Shown: one piece after another, positions 36,365 to 44,476 of the stretch
Layout: each line of letters starts with the position of its first letter
Position numbering within the stretch: position 1 is the stretch's first letter
Assembly: GCA_017408585.1 (NCBI GenBank)
Contig: JAFQUJ010000017.1
Location: 62,001 to 126,000, forward strand
DNA: 64,000 nt
Direction: 5' to 3'
Source of the DNA: Clostridia bacterium
Lineage (GTDB): Bacteria; Bacillota; Clostridia; Oscillospirales; CAG-272
Notes under the pieces: generated by a model
What the model was told of the DNA's origin: nothing
The model's database searches: none
What the model saw: only the letters and a program-made list of their open reading frames with translations
Position numbers and translations under genes: made by a program

Positions 36365-37474
36365 TTATTCCTCTTCTGGAGCAACTGCAATTGCAATCTC
36401 TCTAAAGAGCTCCTCACCATTTCTTGTGGTTGGGAAAACGATTTTAATACCCATAAGAGGTTGATCGTCCATTGTTCTGTCGATACAATATGCAGTTTCC
36501 TTTGTACCGTTGGTGCTTTCGAGATAGCCTGTTGCTGCAGGGTCAGCTCTGAAGTCTTCCTCTGCTGCGTACCAGAAATAAATCTCAAACTTACTTGAGT
36601 TACCACCGTCACGGTCACCAAGTCCACAAACACTCATTGCGAGCTGGTCAATCTCTGATGGTGTATTGAAGATAAGCTGAATTGTAAGAGGTCCACCACC
36701 CTTAGGTGCGCAACCCTTATTGTTAGGACCTGTGTCCCACTTACCGTCTGTTAGGTTAGCAGGCCACTCAGCCATACCTGGCCATGCACCTGCCTCAAGT
36801 GTGCATGTCATTGTTGCATATGATGTAATATTTTGAAGCTGTTTTGTTTCGGTGTACTCACAGCCCTCTCTGTGACACTTTCTCTGTCTTGCAAGAGCGA
36901 TGTATGTCCAACCACCATCGTCAACTGCGCCCTCTTCTACCCATTGGTGACCAAGAGCCGGGTTTTGTGACTTGTAAACTGCGTCACTTGTTGAGTAACG
37001 GCAAACCTCACAGGTCATTGTCTTTGTTCCGTCTGCATCACAGGTTGCAGGGGTTGTTTCTGTTACCCATCTGTGTCCTGAGGTGTTACAGTTGTGTGTT
37101 GGCTCAGATGGTGTATCGTCGCCTGTTGAAGCCTTAACGAACCAAGCATAAAGCGTTGCGTCCTCTGTTGGCTTCCATGATGACTTGATCTTGTCAAGTT
37201 CAGCCAAAGCATCTGGGTCCTCTTGGAGCAATGCGAAATCGTCCTCGCTGAACCAGCCCTTGAAGGTGTAGCCATCAAGAGAAGGCTTTGGAAGAGTTCC
37301 TATCTTCGCTCCGGCATCTACATCTCTTTCGTCCTCGTCACAGTCTGCATCAAACTCGGAGTAGTCAAATGTGATAACTACGCTCTCAGGCTCTTTTTCG
37401 CCACAAGAAACTGCAGCAAAAACAAGCACAAATGCAAAAACGAGACACATTAAAATTTTAAGTGTGTTTTTCAT
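36365..37474 (-). CDS. InlB-repeat and discoidin-like surface lipoprotein
   Basis: A 369-residue lipoprotein (lipobox AVSC, Cys 24) built like the front half of its downstream neighbour: an InlB-type repeat (KIGTLPKPSLDGYTFKGWF, about 55-115), two Cys/His repeats (CNTSGHRW...ATCDADGTKTMTCEVC, then GHQW...KCHREGCEY, about 125-210), and a discoidin-like domain (about 215-365) with LTDGKWDTGPNN, the usual start of the ligand loop region. It probably binds polysaccharide at the surface. Promoter and palindromic operator lie just upstream. Confidence 0.8.
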   Translation of the reverse strand: MKNTLKILMCLVFAFVLVFAAVSCGEKEPESVVITFDYSEFDADCDEDERDVDAGAKIGTLPKPSLDGYTFKGWFSEDDFALLQEDPDALAELDKIKSSWKPTEDATLYAWFVKASTGDDTPSEPTHNCNTSGHRWVTETTPATCDADGTKTMTCEVCRYSTSDAVYKSQNPALGHQWVEEGAVDDGGWTYIALARQRKCHREGCEYTETKQLQNITSYATMTCTLEAGAWPGMAEWPANLTDGKWDTGPNNKGCAPKGGGPLTIQLIFNTPSEIDQLAMSVCGLGDRDGGNSSKFEIYFWYAAEEDFRADPAATGYLESTNGTKETAYCIDRTMDDQPLMGIKIVFPTTRNGEELFREIAIAVAPEEE

Positions 37475-37495
37475 TTTTAAAACTCCTTATAAATT

Positions 37496-37552
37496 CCACT
37501 ATAGTGGTTTATTTTGCTTTTTTATTATAACTCTAAAAACAGAAAAAGTCAA
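37496..37552 (-). promoter_or_regulatory. Promoter and palindromic operator of the lipoprotein pair
   Basis: Minus strand TTGACT (37547-37552), 17 bases, TATAAT (37524-37529). A perfect 12-base palindrome CCACTATAGTGG (37496-37507) lies near the transcription start, and its half CCACTATTGAC overlaps the -35, so a repressor could bind both sites. Confidence 0.65.
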
Positions 37553-37884
37553 TAGTGGTCAGCTCGTGGCGAGCTTTTTTGTAGGATTGCACAAAATTTT
37601 AAACAATTTGGGGTGGGCAAAAATTCGTTTTTTGTGCATTTTGCCTATTGAGAGAATAAAACTTCAGACAAAATTCGACCTTGGATTTTTTCGATTTTCA
37701 TCATTAAATTAATATAAAAAACAAAAGCGAGATAGGAAAATTCCCTCTCGCCCTTTGTTTTAGTTAAATTGTAATGCTACACACTCGACGCGGGTCGAGA
37801 GCCAAATTCCGCTTTCGTGTAGCCGAAATTGCCATACTCTCACGAAGCAAATTTATTCACTCCGCACTCAGCGTTCCGCATTCC
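37553..37884. other. Intergenic region downstream of copA
   Basis: No gene. It holds the copA terminator (37717-37757), a TTTTTGTGC-like site near 37630, and, next to copA, a run of related 9-10-base words (CCGCACTC, CGTTCCGCATTCC, CTCATTCC; 37860-37890) that looks like a degenerate short tandem repeat. Confidence 0.45.
37717..37757 (-). terminator. Terminator of copA
   Basis: GCGAGA / TCTCGC stem (37727-37751) with TTTTGTTTTTT after it on the minus strand, about 130 bases past the stop. Confidence 0.6.
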
Positions 37885-40356
37885 TCATTCCACTGTGTAG
37901 CCACAGGCAGTTATTGCGTTCTTTAGAGCTTGCATATCTACCTCGCCATCAACAGAGATTTTTACAATGCTCTTTTTATGGTTGGGCTTTGCTTCCTTTA
38001 CGCCCTCGATTGCCTCAAGCGCACTTTTAACTCTTGCCTCACAATGTGGGCACATCATTCCACTTACCTTTAATACAATTGACATTTCGTCGTCCTCCTC
38101 GTCGATTTCGTTTTCGATATTTTCATTTTTATCTAATTTTAACATTTTAAAGAAATTCAATCTTAGCGCATTTGTCACCACGCAAACGCTTGACAGGCTC
38201 ATAGCAAGAGCGCCTATCATTGGACTAAGGGTAAAGCCTATGCCGGCAAGAGCGCCCGATGCGATTGGAATTGCAATCACATTATAGAAAAACGCCCAAA
38301 ACAGATTTTGTCTTATGTTCCTTAGCGTTGCGCGTCCCAGCCTTATGGCGTTGCACACATCAAGGAGCGAGCTTTTTATTATAACCACCTCGGCTGTATC
38401 GATTGCGACATCTGTGCCTGCGCCGATTGCCACGCCGATATCTGCGCTTGCAAGAGCGGGAGCGTCATTTATTCCGTCGCCGACCATCATAACTCTGCCA
38501 TCTGCCTTAAGGGTGCGTATCGCGCTTTCCTTTTCGCTTGGGAGCACTCCCGCAATCACGCTATCAATTCCCGCCTCGTGTGCGATTGCCTTAGCTGTGC
38601 GCTCGTTATCTCCCGTTATCATAACCACTCGAACCTTGTTCGCCTTTAGCCACGAGATCGCCTGTGCGCTATCGTCCTTTAAGGTGTCGGCGATAGCAAT
38701 TATTCCTATAAATTGCTCGCCATGAGCAAAGAACAGGGGCGTTTTGCCACTATCAGCTAGCGTGAGGGCATGATTTATAAAATCCTCGGGAATGTGTGCG
38801 AATTTCGATATAAAATCAAGCTTTCCACCACAAAGGAGCGCTCCGTTTAGCATTGCGCTAGCGCCACTTCCTGCGTGGGTGCTGAAATCGGTTGTTTGAT
38901 ATGGCTCTGTGCCATTTTGTGTGCCATACTCCACGATTGCCCTTGCCAACGGGTGCTCGCTCTTTATTTCAAGAGAGGTTGCAAGCCTTAAAAGCTCGTT
39001 TACAGCCACACCCTCGGGGGTAATTATATCCTTAACTGACATTTTGCCCGTTGTAAGAGTTCCTGTTTTATCAAGGGCGACAATATTCACTCTGCCGGCA
39101 ACCTCGAGAGCCTGAGCTGTCTTGAACAAAACTCCGCCCTTAGCGCCCACTCCGCTACCCACCATGATAGCAACAGGCGTTGCAAGCCCGAGCGCACACG
39201 GACAGCTGATAACGAGCACGGAAATCGCTCTGCCGACAGCATAGCCTATTTGAGCGTCTAAAATGAGCCAAATCGCAAGCACAGCGAGTGATATTGCAAT
39301 TATGGTTGGAACGAAAATTCCGGACACACGGTCGGCTATTTTAGCTATGGGAGCTTTTGTTGCGGTTGCATCGCCGACTGTTTTTATAATCTGTGAAATT
39401 GTGGTGTCAGCGCCCACTCTTTCGGCTCTGCACTTAATAAATCCGTTTTTATTTATTGTCGAGGCGCTGACGCTATCGCCTATCGTCTTATCAACAGGAA
39501 CACTCTCACCTGTGAGGGCGCTCTCGTCAAGGCTTGCCTCGCCATCAATTATTATTCCGTCACAGGGCACGCCCTGTCCTGTTCTAACTACAAATATATC
39601 GCCTACAAGCACCTCGCCCGCACGAATGGAGATTTCCTTGCCATCACGAATGACGGTTGCCAGCTTGGGACTAAGATCCATTAGCGCCTTGAGCGCCGAG
39701 GTGGTTCTGCCCTTTGCCTTTGCTTCTAGTAGCTTGCCTACGGTTATAAGCGTAACTATCATAGCGGAGCTTTCAAAATAGAGGTCATGCAAATAATGCG
39801 TCCTATCCTCGTCTAAGCACATTAAAATCAGCACGCCCAAGCTATAAAGGAACGACACGCCCGAGCCGAGCGCAACAAGGGTATCCATATTTGGTGAGCG
39901 ATGAAGCACCGCATTAATTCCGTTTATAAAGAATTTAGAGTTAATCACTATAATGACAAGGGATAGCGCCATTTGAATTAGTGCTATAATAACGGGGCTA
40001 TTTGCGATTACGGGTGGCAAATACCAGCCCCACATAACATAGCCCATTGACACATACATTAGCGCTATTAAAAAGCCGACGGAAAGATACAATCTTTTAA
40101 GAAGAACGGGGCTTTCCTTGTCTAAAAAGCGGGACTCTGTGTCGAAATTCGTATCGTCTTGGGCTTGAATTATGCCATAGCCTGCGTCGCTTACCGCCTG
40201 TATGACCTCGCTCTCGCTTGGCTCACCATACACAAGCATTGTGCCTGTAAGCAAATTCACCGCACAGCTCTCAACACCGCTAACGCCAAGCGTTGCGCTC
40301 TCTACTCTATGCACGCACGCCGAGCATGTCATTCCCGTGATTTCGTATTTTTTCAT
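37885..40356 (-). CDS. copA: Copper-exporting P-type ATPase with N- and C-terminal HMA domains
   Basis: An 823-residue P1B-type ATPase that pumps Cu+ out of the cell. It has an N-terminal metal-binding HMA domain (GMTCSAC, Cys 11 and 14), eight membrane helices with the SCPCALG ion motif, DKTGTLT phosphorylation site, GDGINDAPAL hinge and the actuator TGES. Unusually, after an acidic linker (ENEIDEEDDE) it ends in a second HMA domain (about 757-823) with GMMCPHC, very like a CopZ chaperone fused in frame. ATG 40356 is chosen because GGGGGAC precedes it. A longer frame from 40392 is rejected. The gene is alone and probably metal-regulated (40382-40438). Confidence 0.93.
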   Translation of the reverse strand: MKKYEITGMTCSACVHRVESATLGVSGVESCAVNLLTGTMLVYGEPSESEVIQAVSDAGYGIIQAQDDTNFDTESRFLDKESPVLLKRLYLSVGFLIALMYVSMGYVMWGWYLPPVIANSPVIIALIQMALSLVIIVINSKFFINGINAVLHRSPNMDTLVALGSGVSFLYSLGVLILMCLDEDRTHYLHDLYFESSAMIVTLITVGKLLEAKAKGRTTSALKALMDLSPKLATVIRDGKEISIRAGEVLVGDIFVVRTGQGVPCDGIIIDGEASLDESALTGESVPVDKTIGDSVSASTINKNGFIKCRAERVGADTTISQIIKTVGDATATKAPIAKIADRVSGIFVPTIIAISLAVLAIWLILDAQIGYAVGRAISVLVISCPCALGLATPVAIMVGSGVGAKGGVLFKTAQALEVAGRVNIVALDKTGTLTTGKMSVKDIITPEGVAVNELLRLATSLEIKSEHPLARAIVEYGTQNGTEPYQTTDFSTHAGSGASAMLNGALLCGGKLDFISKFAHIPEDFINHALTLADSGKTPLFFAHGEQFIGIIAIADTLKDDSAQAISWLKANKVRVVMITGDNERTAKAIAHEAGIDSVIAGVLPSEKESAIRTLKADGRVMMVGDGINDAPALASADIGVAIGAGTDVAIDTAEVVIIKSSLLDVCNAIRLGRATLRNIRQNLFWAFFYNVIAIPIASGALAGIGFTLSPMIGALAMSLSSVCVVTNALRLNFFKMLKLDKNENIENEIDEEDDEMSIVLKVSGMMCPHCEARVKSALEAIEGVKEAKPNHKKSIVKISVDGEVDMQALKNAITACGYTVE

Positions 40357-40381
40357 TTTGTCCCCCTTTTTCGCAATTTCA

Positions 40382-40438
40382 GTTAGCAACAACTAACCAC
40401 CTTACTTATATAATAACATTATTTGCAAAAAAAGTCAA
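40382..40438 (-). promoter_or_regulatory. Promoter of copA with inverted repeat
   Basis: Minus strand TTGACT (40433-40438), 17 bases, TATTAT (40410-40415). Downstream of the start point is GTTAG-six bases-CTAAC (40382-40397), a candidate operator; the regulator is unknown. Confidence 0.55.
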
Positions 40439-40441
40439 TAA

Positions 40442-40466
40442 AATAAGCCCGATTTCTCGGGCTTGA
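40442..40466 (-). terminator. Terminator of the WYL-mntP operon
   Basis: AAGCCCGA / TCGGGCTT hairpin right after the mntP stop. Confidence 0.8.
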
Positions 40467-40469
40467 TTT

Positions 40470-41051
40470 TTAAAAAACACTTGTAACAAAGATTTCTATT
40501 CCTATAAAAATTAGAATTGCTCCGCCGATAATGGTCGCCTTGCTTGAAAAGTGCTGGCCTACCCTCTCGCCTATCTTTACGCCTACAAAGCATATGCCAA
40601 AGGTGACAAGCGCTATTATGAGTGAGGAAACGAGCGCCGGCAAAAATGTATAGTCGGCAATCGTAAAGCCTACGGAGAGCGCGTCAATTGAGGTTGCAAT
40701 TCCCTGTGCGATAAGTAGCAAAAGGCTAAGTGGCTTTTCCTCTCGCTTTTCTTCTCTTTGGGTTACGCCCTCATAGAGCATTTTTCCACCGATAAAGCCA
40801 AGCAGAGCCAGAGCGATAAACGGAATCAGCTTGCCAAAGGCATCAAAAAAGCCTAAAAGCGTGTGAACCAAAAGCCAGCCTATCATGGGCATTAGGGCTT
40901 GGAAGAATGCGAACATTCCCGATATGCTGAGCGCTTTTTTTAGGCTCATATGAGGGTCGTTTAGTCCGTTAGCGATTGATACGGAAAACGCGTCCATGGC
41001 AAGTCCAACGCCCAAAAGCACGCTGTTAAAAAAGAATATGAAATCAAACAT
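40470..41051 (-). CDS. mntP: Manganese efflux pump MntP
   Basis: A 193-residue inner-membrane exporter with six predicted helices in two similar halves, each carrying the acidic signature of the family: GLAMDAFSVSIANG in the first and GIATSIDALSVGF in the second, whose Asp residues handle Mn2+. Length is typical. It starts three bases after the stop of the WYL regulator, with AAGGAC seven bases before ATG, so the regulator may control it. No mntP (yybP-ykoY) riboswitch was recognised. Confidence 0.92.
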   Translation of the reverse strand: MFDFIFFFNSVLLGVGLAMDAFSVSIANGLNDPHMSLKKALSISGMFAFFQALMPMIGWLLVHTLLGFFDAFGKLIPFIALALLGFIGGKMLYEGVTQREEKREEKPLSLLLLIAQGIATSIDALSVGFTIADYTFLPALVSSLIIALVTFGICFVGVKIGERVGQHFSSKATIIGGAILIFIGIEIFVTSVF

Positions 41052-41054
41052 TAC

Positions 41055-42068
41055 TTAGTCTTGTCCTTGATTATTTTTGGAATATAGATAGTATAGCTCG
41101 AGAGCGTATTCCTTGACCTCGTGCACAACTGTTGGTGGGGATACTACTCTTAGTCTGTTACCAAAGGAACAGCACCACGCAATAAAGGTAGGGCTAACCT
41201 GAACCTCGGCGTCAAAGCTTACCTTATCGTCCCTTTCGTTTAGCTTGACAGAGCCGAATTTGTCAAAAATGACATCTATCATTGACAAATCTGCCTCGAT
41301 TGTGACCTTGCGCTTTTCGCCTGTAAACATAGAGAAAACCTGCTTTTTATGGCTTTGAATGTCGAATTTTCTAACCGCGTCGCAGGGGGTGATTTCCTCG
41401 TCGAGAACTCTTACCCTTTCCATGCGGTCAACACGATAGTGCGACATTGTTTTGTGCTTATCGTCGTAGCAAACAAGGTAATATTTATCGTCGGAGAAAA
41501 CGGTTGCGTAGGGGTTTACCTTGTAAATTTTTGTTGCGCCCGTTTCGTCGCATTTATAAACGCGCTCGTGCTTTGCGTTGTATTTAAAATAGGTAAACTC
41601 GATTTTTCTTTGCTCATTTATCGCGGTTGCAATCTCGTTTACCGCATAATAAATGTGCTCGTTTGTGTTCTTTGTGGTATTGAAGGCAACAATGTTTTGC
41701 TTTAAAACCTCGGCGCGACGGCTACCCGCAAGGCGTGCGATTTTATCGACAAACTCCTCGGTCTTTTTCTCGGTGATAAAGGTAGATGCCTGTACTGCGT
41801 CCATCAAAATGCGAAGCTCTGTCACATCGAATGCGCCATTATCGACACTATATTCGTTTGATGCGCCACGCGTACATTCAACCTCGTAGCCATAGGCGTT
41901 GAGCGTTTTTATATCGTCATAAAGCGTGCGTCTGTCACACTCAATTCCCATTTCCTTTAGCTTTTCGAGAATTTCGGGTGTTCCCATTGGATGCTCAGAG
42001 TCGGTCTGCTGAGAGAGAAGCTCCCATAGCTTCAAAAGCTTGATTTTGTTTGTTTTTTCGCCCTTCAT
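41055..42068 (-). CDS. WYL-domain transcriptional regulator
   Basis: A 337-residue DNA-binding regulator. The N-terminal helix-turn-helix (about 8-65, KLWELLSQQTDSEHP..TPEILEKL, RRTLYDDIKTLNAYG) is followed by a WYL sensor domain (about 140-250, with EFTYFKYN, VNPYATVFSDDKYYLVCYDD and HYRVDRMERV) and the WCX C-terminal extension. WYL domains bind ligands such as nucleotides or nucleic acid. Pairing with mntP suggests metal or stress control, but this is inference only. Promoter at 42105-42133. Confidence 0.88.
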   Translation of the reverse strand: MKGEKTNKIKLLKLWELLSQQTDSEHPMGTPEILEKLKEMGIECDRRTLYDDIKTLNAYGYEVECTRGASNEYSVDNGAFDVTELRILMDAVQASTFITEKKTEEFVDKIARLAGSRRAEVLKQNIVAFNTTKNTNEHIYYAVNEIATAINEQRKIEFTYFKYNAKHERVYKCDETGATKIYKVNPYATVFSDDKYYLVCYDDKHKTMSHYRVDRMERVRVLDEEITPCDAVRKFDIQSHKKQVFSMFTGEKRKVTIEADLSMIDVIFDKFGSVKLNERDDKVSFDAEVQVSPTFIAWCCSFGNRLRVVSPPTVVHEVKEYALELYYLYSKNNQGQD

Positions 42069-42104
42069 TTTAATTCTCCTTTAAAATGTATTCTTGATGT
42101 CTAA

Positions 42105-42133
42105 ATTTTAGCACATTTTGCGCCCCTTGTAAA
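42105..42133 (-). promoter_or_regulatory. Promoter of the WYL-mntP operon
   Basis: Minus strand TTTACA (42128-42133), 17 bases, TAAAAT (42105-42110) with extended TGC. Confidence 0.65.
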
Positions 42134-42205
42134 TACCTAAATGTCATTTTTTTGCGCCATCAGCTGAATTTTGTGGGCAAGGAGCAAAAAAGTCCCGTAA
42201 CACAA

Positions 42206-42237
42206 CAAAAAATGCGACCTTGTGGTCGCATTTTTAT
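42206..42237 (-). terminator. Terminator of the first leucine-rich repeat gene
   Basis: AAATGCGACC / GGTCGCATTT hairpin with T-run, about 50 bases past the stop. Confidence 0.85.
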
Positions 42238-42289
42238 ATTTTTGAATTATGCTATGCACTAACAAGAGTTGAGATGCAAGGCGATTAAA

Positions 42290-44317
42290 TTAAGCTATTT
42301 CCTCTTCCTTTGAGGTAGGTAGTGCTGCTACATAGTCAAGAGTTACGCTCTTGAATGAGCCACCTGTAACGAGTGAAGAATCAACTGCCTCTCCGCTTTC
42401 TGCTTGAATGAAGGTTACATTATCACCATCAATTACATATGCACAAATAATTAGCTTAAGGTCGCTATTCGATGTTGCGCCAAAATTGATTGAGCAATCG
42501 AAATTGCTATACTCATTATTGATTTCAACCTGAAGAGCCTTAGTGGTATTTACCTTCTTATCTGCGTCAAAGAAGCTCTTGCCCTCAAACTTTTCTGCGT
42601 TTGCAATTACGATACCATATACAAGATTTGTTTTCTTTACATCGTTGTAAAGGGTTAGTGTATCATGGTTGATTGTATAGCCACCATTGATTGCCTTCTT
42701 ATCGGGGCTAAGCGAATATCCCTTTGCAGTAAAGAGTGGTTTAACTACATCTCTGCCCTGCTCATCGCCTACCAAAACATCAATTACTGTACAGCCATCG
42801 TTTGTGCAATCACAGGTGTAAATTCCACTTGCGGTGAGTCCGTTAGGGAATACAAGTGTTTCTACCTTTGCGTGATTTTCCTGTCCCTCAAAGGCTCTGC
42901 CACATCTTGTGCATGTTCCGTCTTGTGTGCAGTCGGTCACGCCCTCAACATAGTCAATACCGTCATAGAAGGTATCACACACATTCAAGCCATAAATGAT
43001 ATAGTTCTTTTTAGAGGTGTCATCAATTGCCTCAAACTCTTCAAGAGTAACGATTGTTGCATTTTTGAAGTTGCCGTTATCGCTTGAGTTGGTGTTGCTA
43101 AGAAGGGTGTTTAGCTGTTCAAGCGAGCCTGTGTAGTAATAAACAACTCCGCTTCCGTTGGTTTCCTTAAATGCACCCTGTGGGAATCCGGGAGCTGTTG
43201 CAGGAAGGTAAATTTCACTAAATTTAGTCTTTTCAAACGTATATGTACCCGTAACTGTCGTGAGTCCTCCGCCAAGCACGAGCTTTCCCATTGTGACATA
43301 TGCACCTGCAAATGCGTGGTCGCCAAGCGTTGTCACAGTGTTAGGAAGAATAATATCACCCGAAATTTTATGTCCGTTAAACGCATTGCTTCCGATAGAT
43401 ACAAGATCCTTTGGGAAGGAAATGGTTGCAAACTTTGGTCCGCTTGCAAATGCTCTATACGGAATATCGGTTACCTTTGTGTTTTCAAAATTGATAAGAG
43501 TTTCCAAGGACTTACACTGATAGAATGCTCCGCCCGAACCAAGCGACTCAAGAGATGATGGGAAATAGAAACTTGAAATTATTGTTTTCTCAAACTGATA
43601 TTCGCCTACAAGCTCCCTAAGCCTTGAATTTTCGCTAATTGTTATGGTAGCGAGTAAGGTACAGTCTGCAAATGCGTGGTCGCCAATGCTTTCAACCGCA
43701 TCAGGAATTACAATGCTTGTGATAAGTGTGCCTCTAAGTGCGTTCGCTCCAATAGTCGTAACTGTTGAAGGCAATGAAATTGAGGTTATTTTTGTGTTGT
43801 AGAAGGCTTCCTTAAGAATTCCCTCTACCTTACTGTTTTCAAGTCCCTTTACTGTTGCGAGTGCGGTGCATTTACCAAAGAAATGCTCGCCCATAATTCT
43901 CATTGTGGTAGGGATTGATGCCTCAATCAAATTTGTTGAGCTCTCAACCTTTTTTCCACCTGAACCGGAAACATATGAGGTTTCAATTCCTTCGGGAATT
44001 TCAAGTCTAACAAGATTGCCTCTTACATCGGTTCCAAGACCCAAGGCGCTTCTTACATTTGCGTGAACGCTCCATGTAAATTCCGAATTGTCTGCGAGCA
44101 AGTAGTAGGTTGGGATTGTGTAGTATTTTCCGTTTACTACAACTACTGTTTTTGCATCCTTGCTGATTACTGTTGGCTCCGGTACGCCATCAACAACACT
44201 AGGAGTGCCATATTCGTTACTGTCAGATGGCACGATTGTGTCAGCACTAACACTTATAGCGAGAGCGCAAACGAGCATTACAGCAACAGAAAGAAAGATA
44301 AATAATTTCTTTTTCAT
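42290..44317 (-). CDS. BspA-type leucine-rich repeat surface protein
   Basis: A 675-residue secreted protein with a signal peptide (ALAISVSA cleavage region) and no lipobox or LPxTG. Residues about 100-400 are BspA/LRR_5-type repeats (for example TTIGANALRGTLITSIVIPD, ESIGDHAFADCTLLATITI). Then come a Cys-rich segment (DCTQDGTCTRCGR, YTCDCTNDGC) and a C-terminal domain of about 150 residues beginning GYSLSPDKKAINGGYTIN. That domain is shared with the genes at 44477 and 55543 and may anchor or export the proteins. BspA-type repeats mediate adhesion to host or other microbes. AAAGGAAA precedes the ATG; promoter at 44362-44390. Confidence 0.85.
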   Translation of the reverse strand: MKKKLFIFLSVAVMLVCALAISVSADTIVPSDSNEYGTPSVVDGVPEPTVISKDAKTVVVVNGKYYTIPTYYLLADNSEFTWSVHANVRSALGLGTDVRGNLVRLEIPEGIETSYVSGSGGKKVESSTNLIEASIPTTMRIMGEHFFGKCTALATVKGLENSKVEGILKEAFYNTKITSISLPSTVTTIGANALRGTLITSIVIPDAVESIGDHAFADCTLLATITISENSRLRELVGEYQFEKTIISSFYFPSSLESLGSGGAFYQCKSLETLINFENTKVTDIPYRAFASGPKFATISFPKDLVSIGSNAFNGHKISGDIILPNTVTTLGDHAFAGAYVTMGKLVLGGGLTTVTGTYTFEKTKFSEIYLPATAPGFPQGAFKETNGSGVVYYYTGSLEQLNTLLSNTNSSDNGNFKNATIVTLEEFEAIDDTSKKNYIIYGLNVCDTFYDGIDYVEGVTDCTQDGTCTRCGRAFEGQENHAKVETLVFPNGLTASGIYTCDCTNDGCTVIDVLVGDEQGRDVVKPLFTAKGYSLSPDKKAINGGYTINHDTLTLYNDVKKTNLVYGIVIANAEKFEGKSFFDADKKVNTTKALQVEINNEYSNFDCSINFGATSNSDLKLIICAYVIDGDNVTFIQAESGEAVDSSLVTGGSFKSVTLDYVAALPTSKEEEIA

Positions 44318-44361
44318 AAGCTTTTCCTTTCTTAAAATTTATTGGATATTTATCTATCTTA

Positions 44362-44390
44362 ATAATATCATTATATAGCATTTTTGTCAA
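44362..44390 (-). promoter_or_regulatory. Promoter of the first leucine-rich repeat gene
   Basis: Minus strand TTGACA (44385-44390), 17 bases, TATTAT (44362-44367). A TTTTTGTGCAA site lies just upstream (44393-44403). Confidence 0.7.
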
Positions 44391-44428
44391 GGCGTTTTGC
44401 ACAAAAATTTCGAGTGGTTTTTCGCAAA

Positions 44429-44461
44429 TAAAAAAGAGAGAACAAAATGCTCTCTCTTTTG
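44429..44461 (-). terminator. Terminator of the second leucine-rich repeat gene
   Basis: AAAGAGAG / CTCTCTTT hairpin shortly after the stop at 44477. Confidence 0.75.
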
Positions 44462-44476
44462 GATTGTTTTTTTAGA

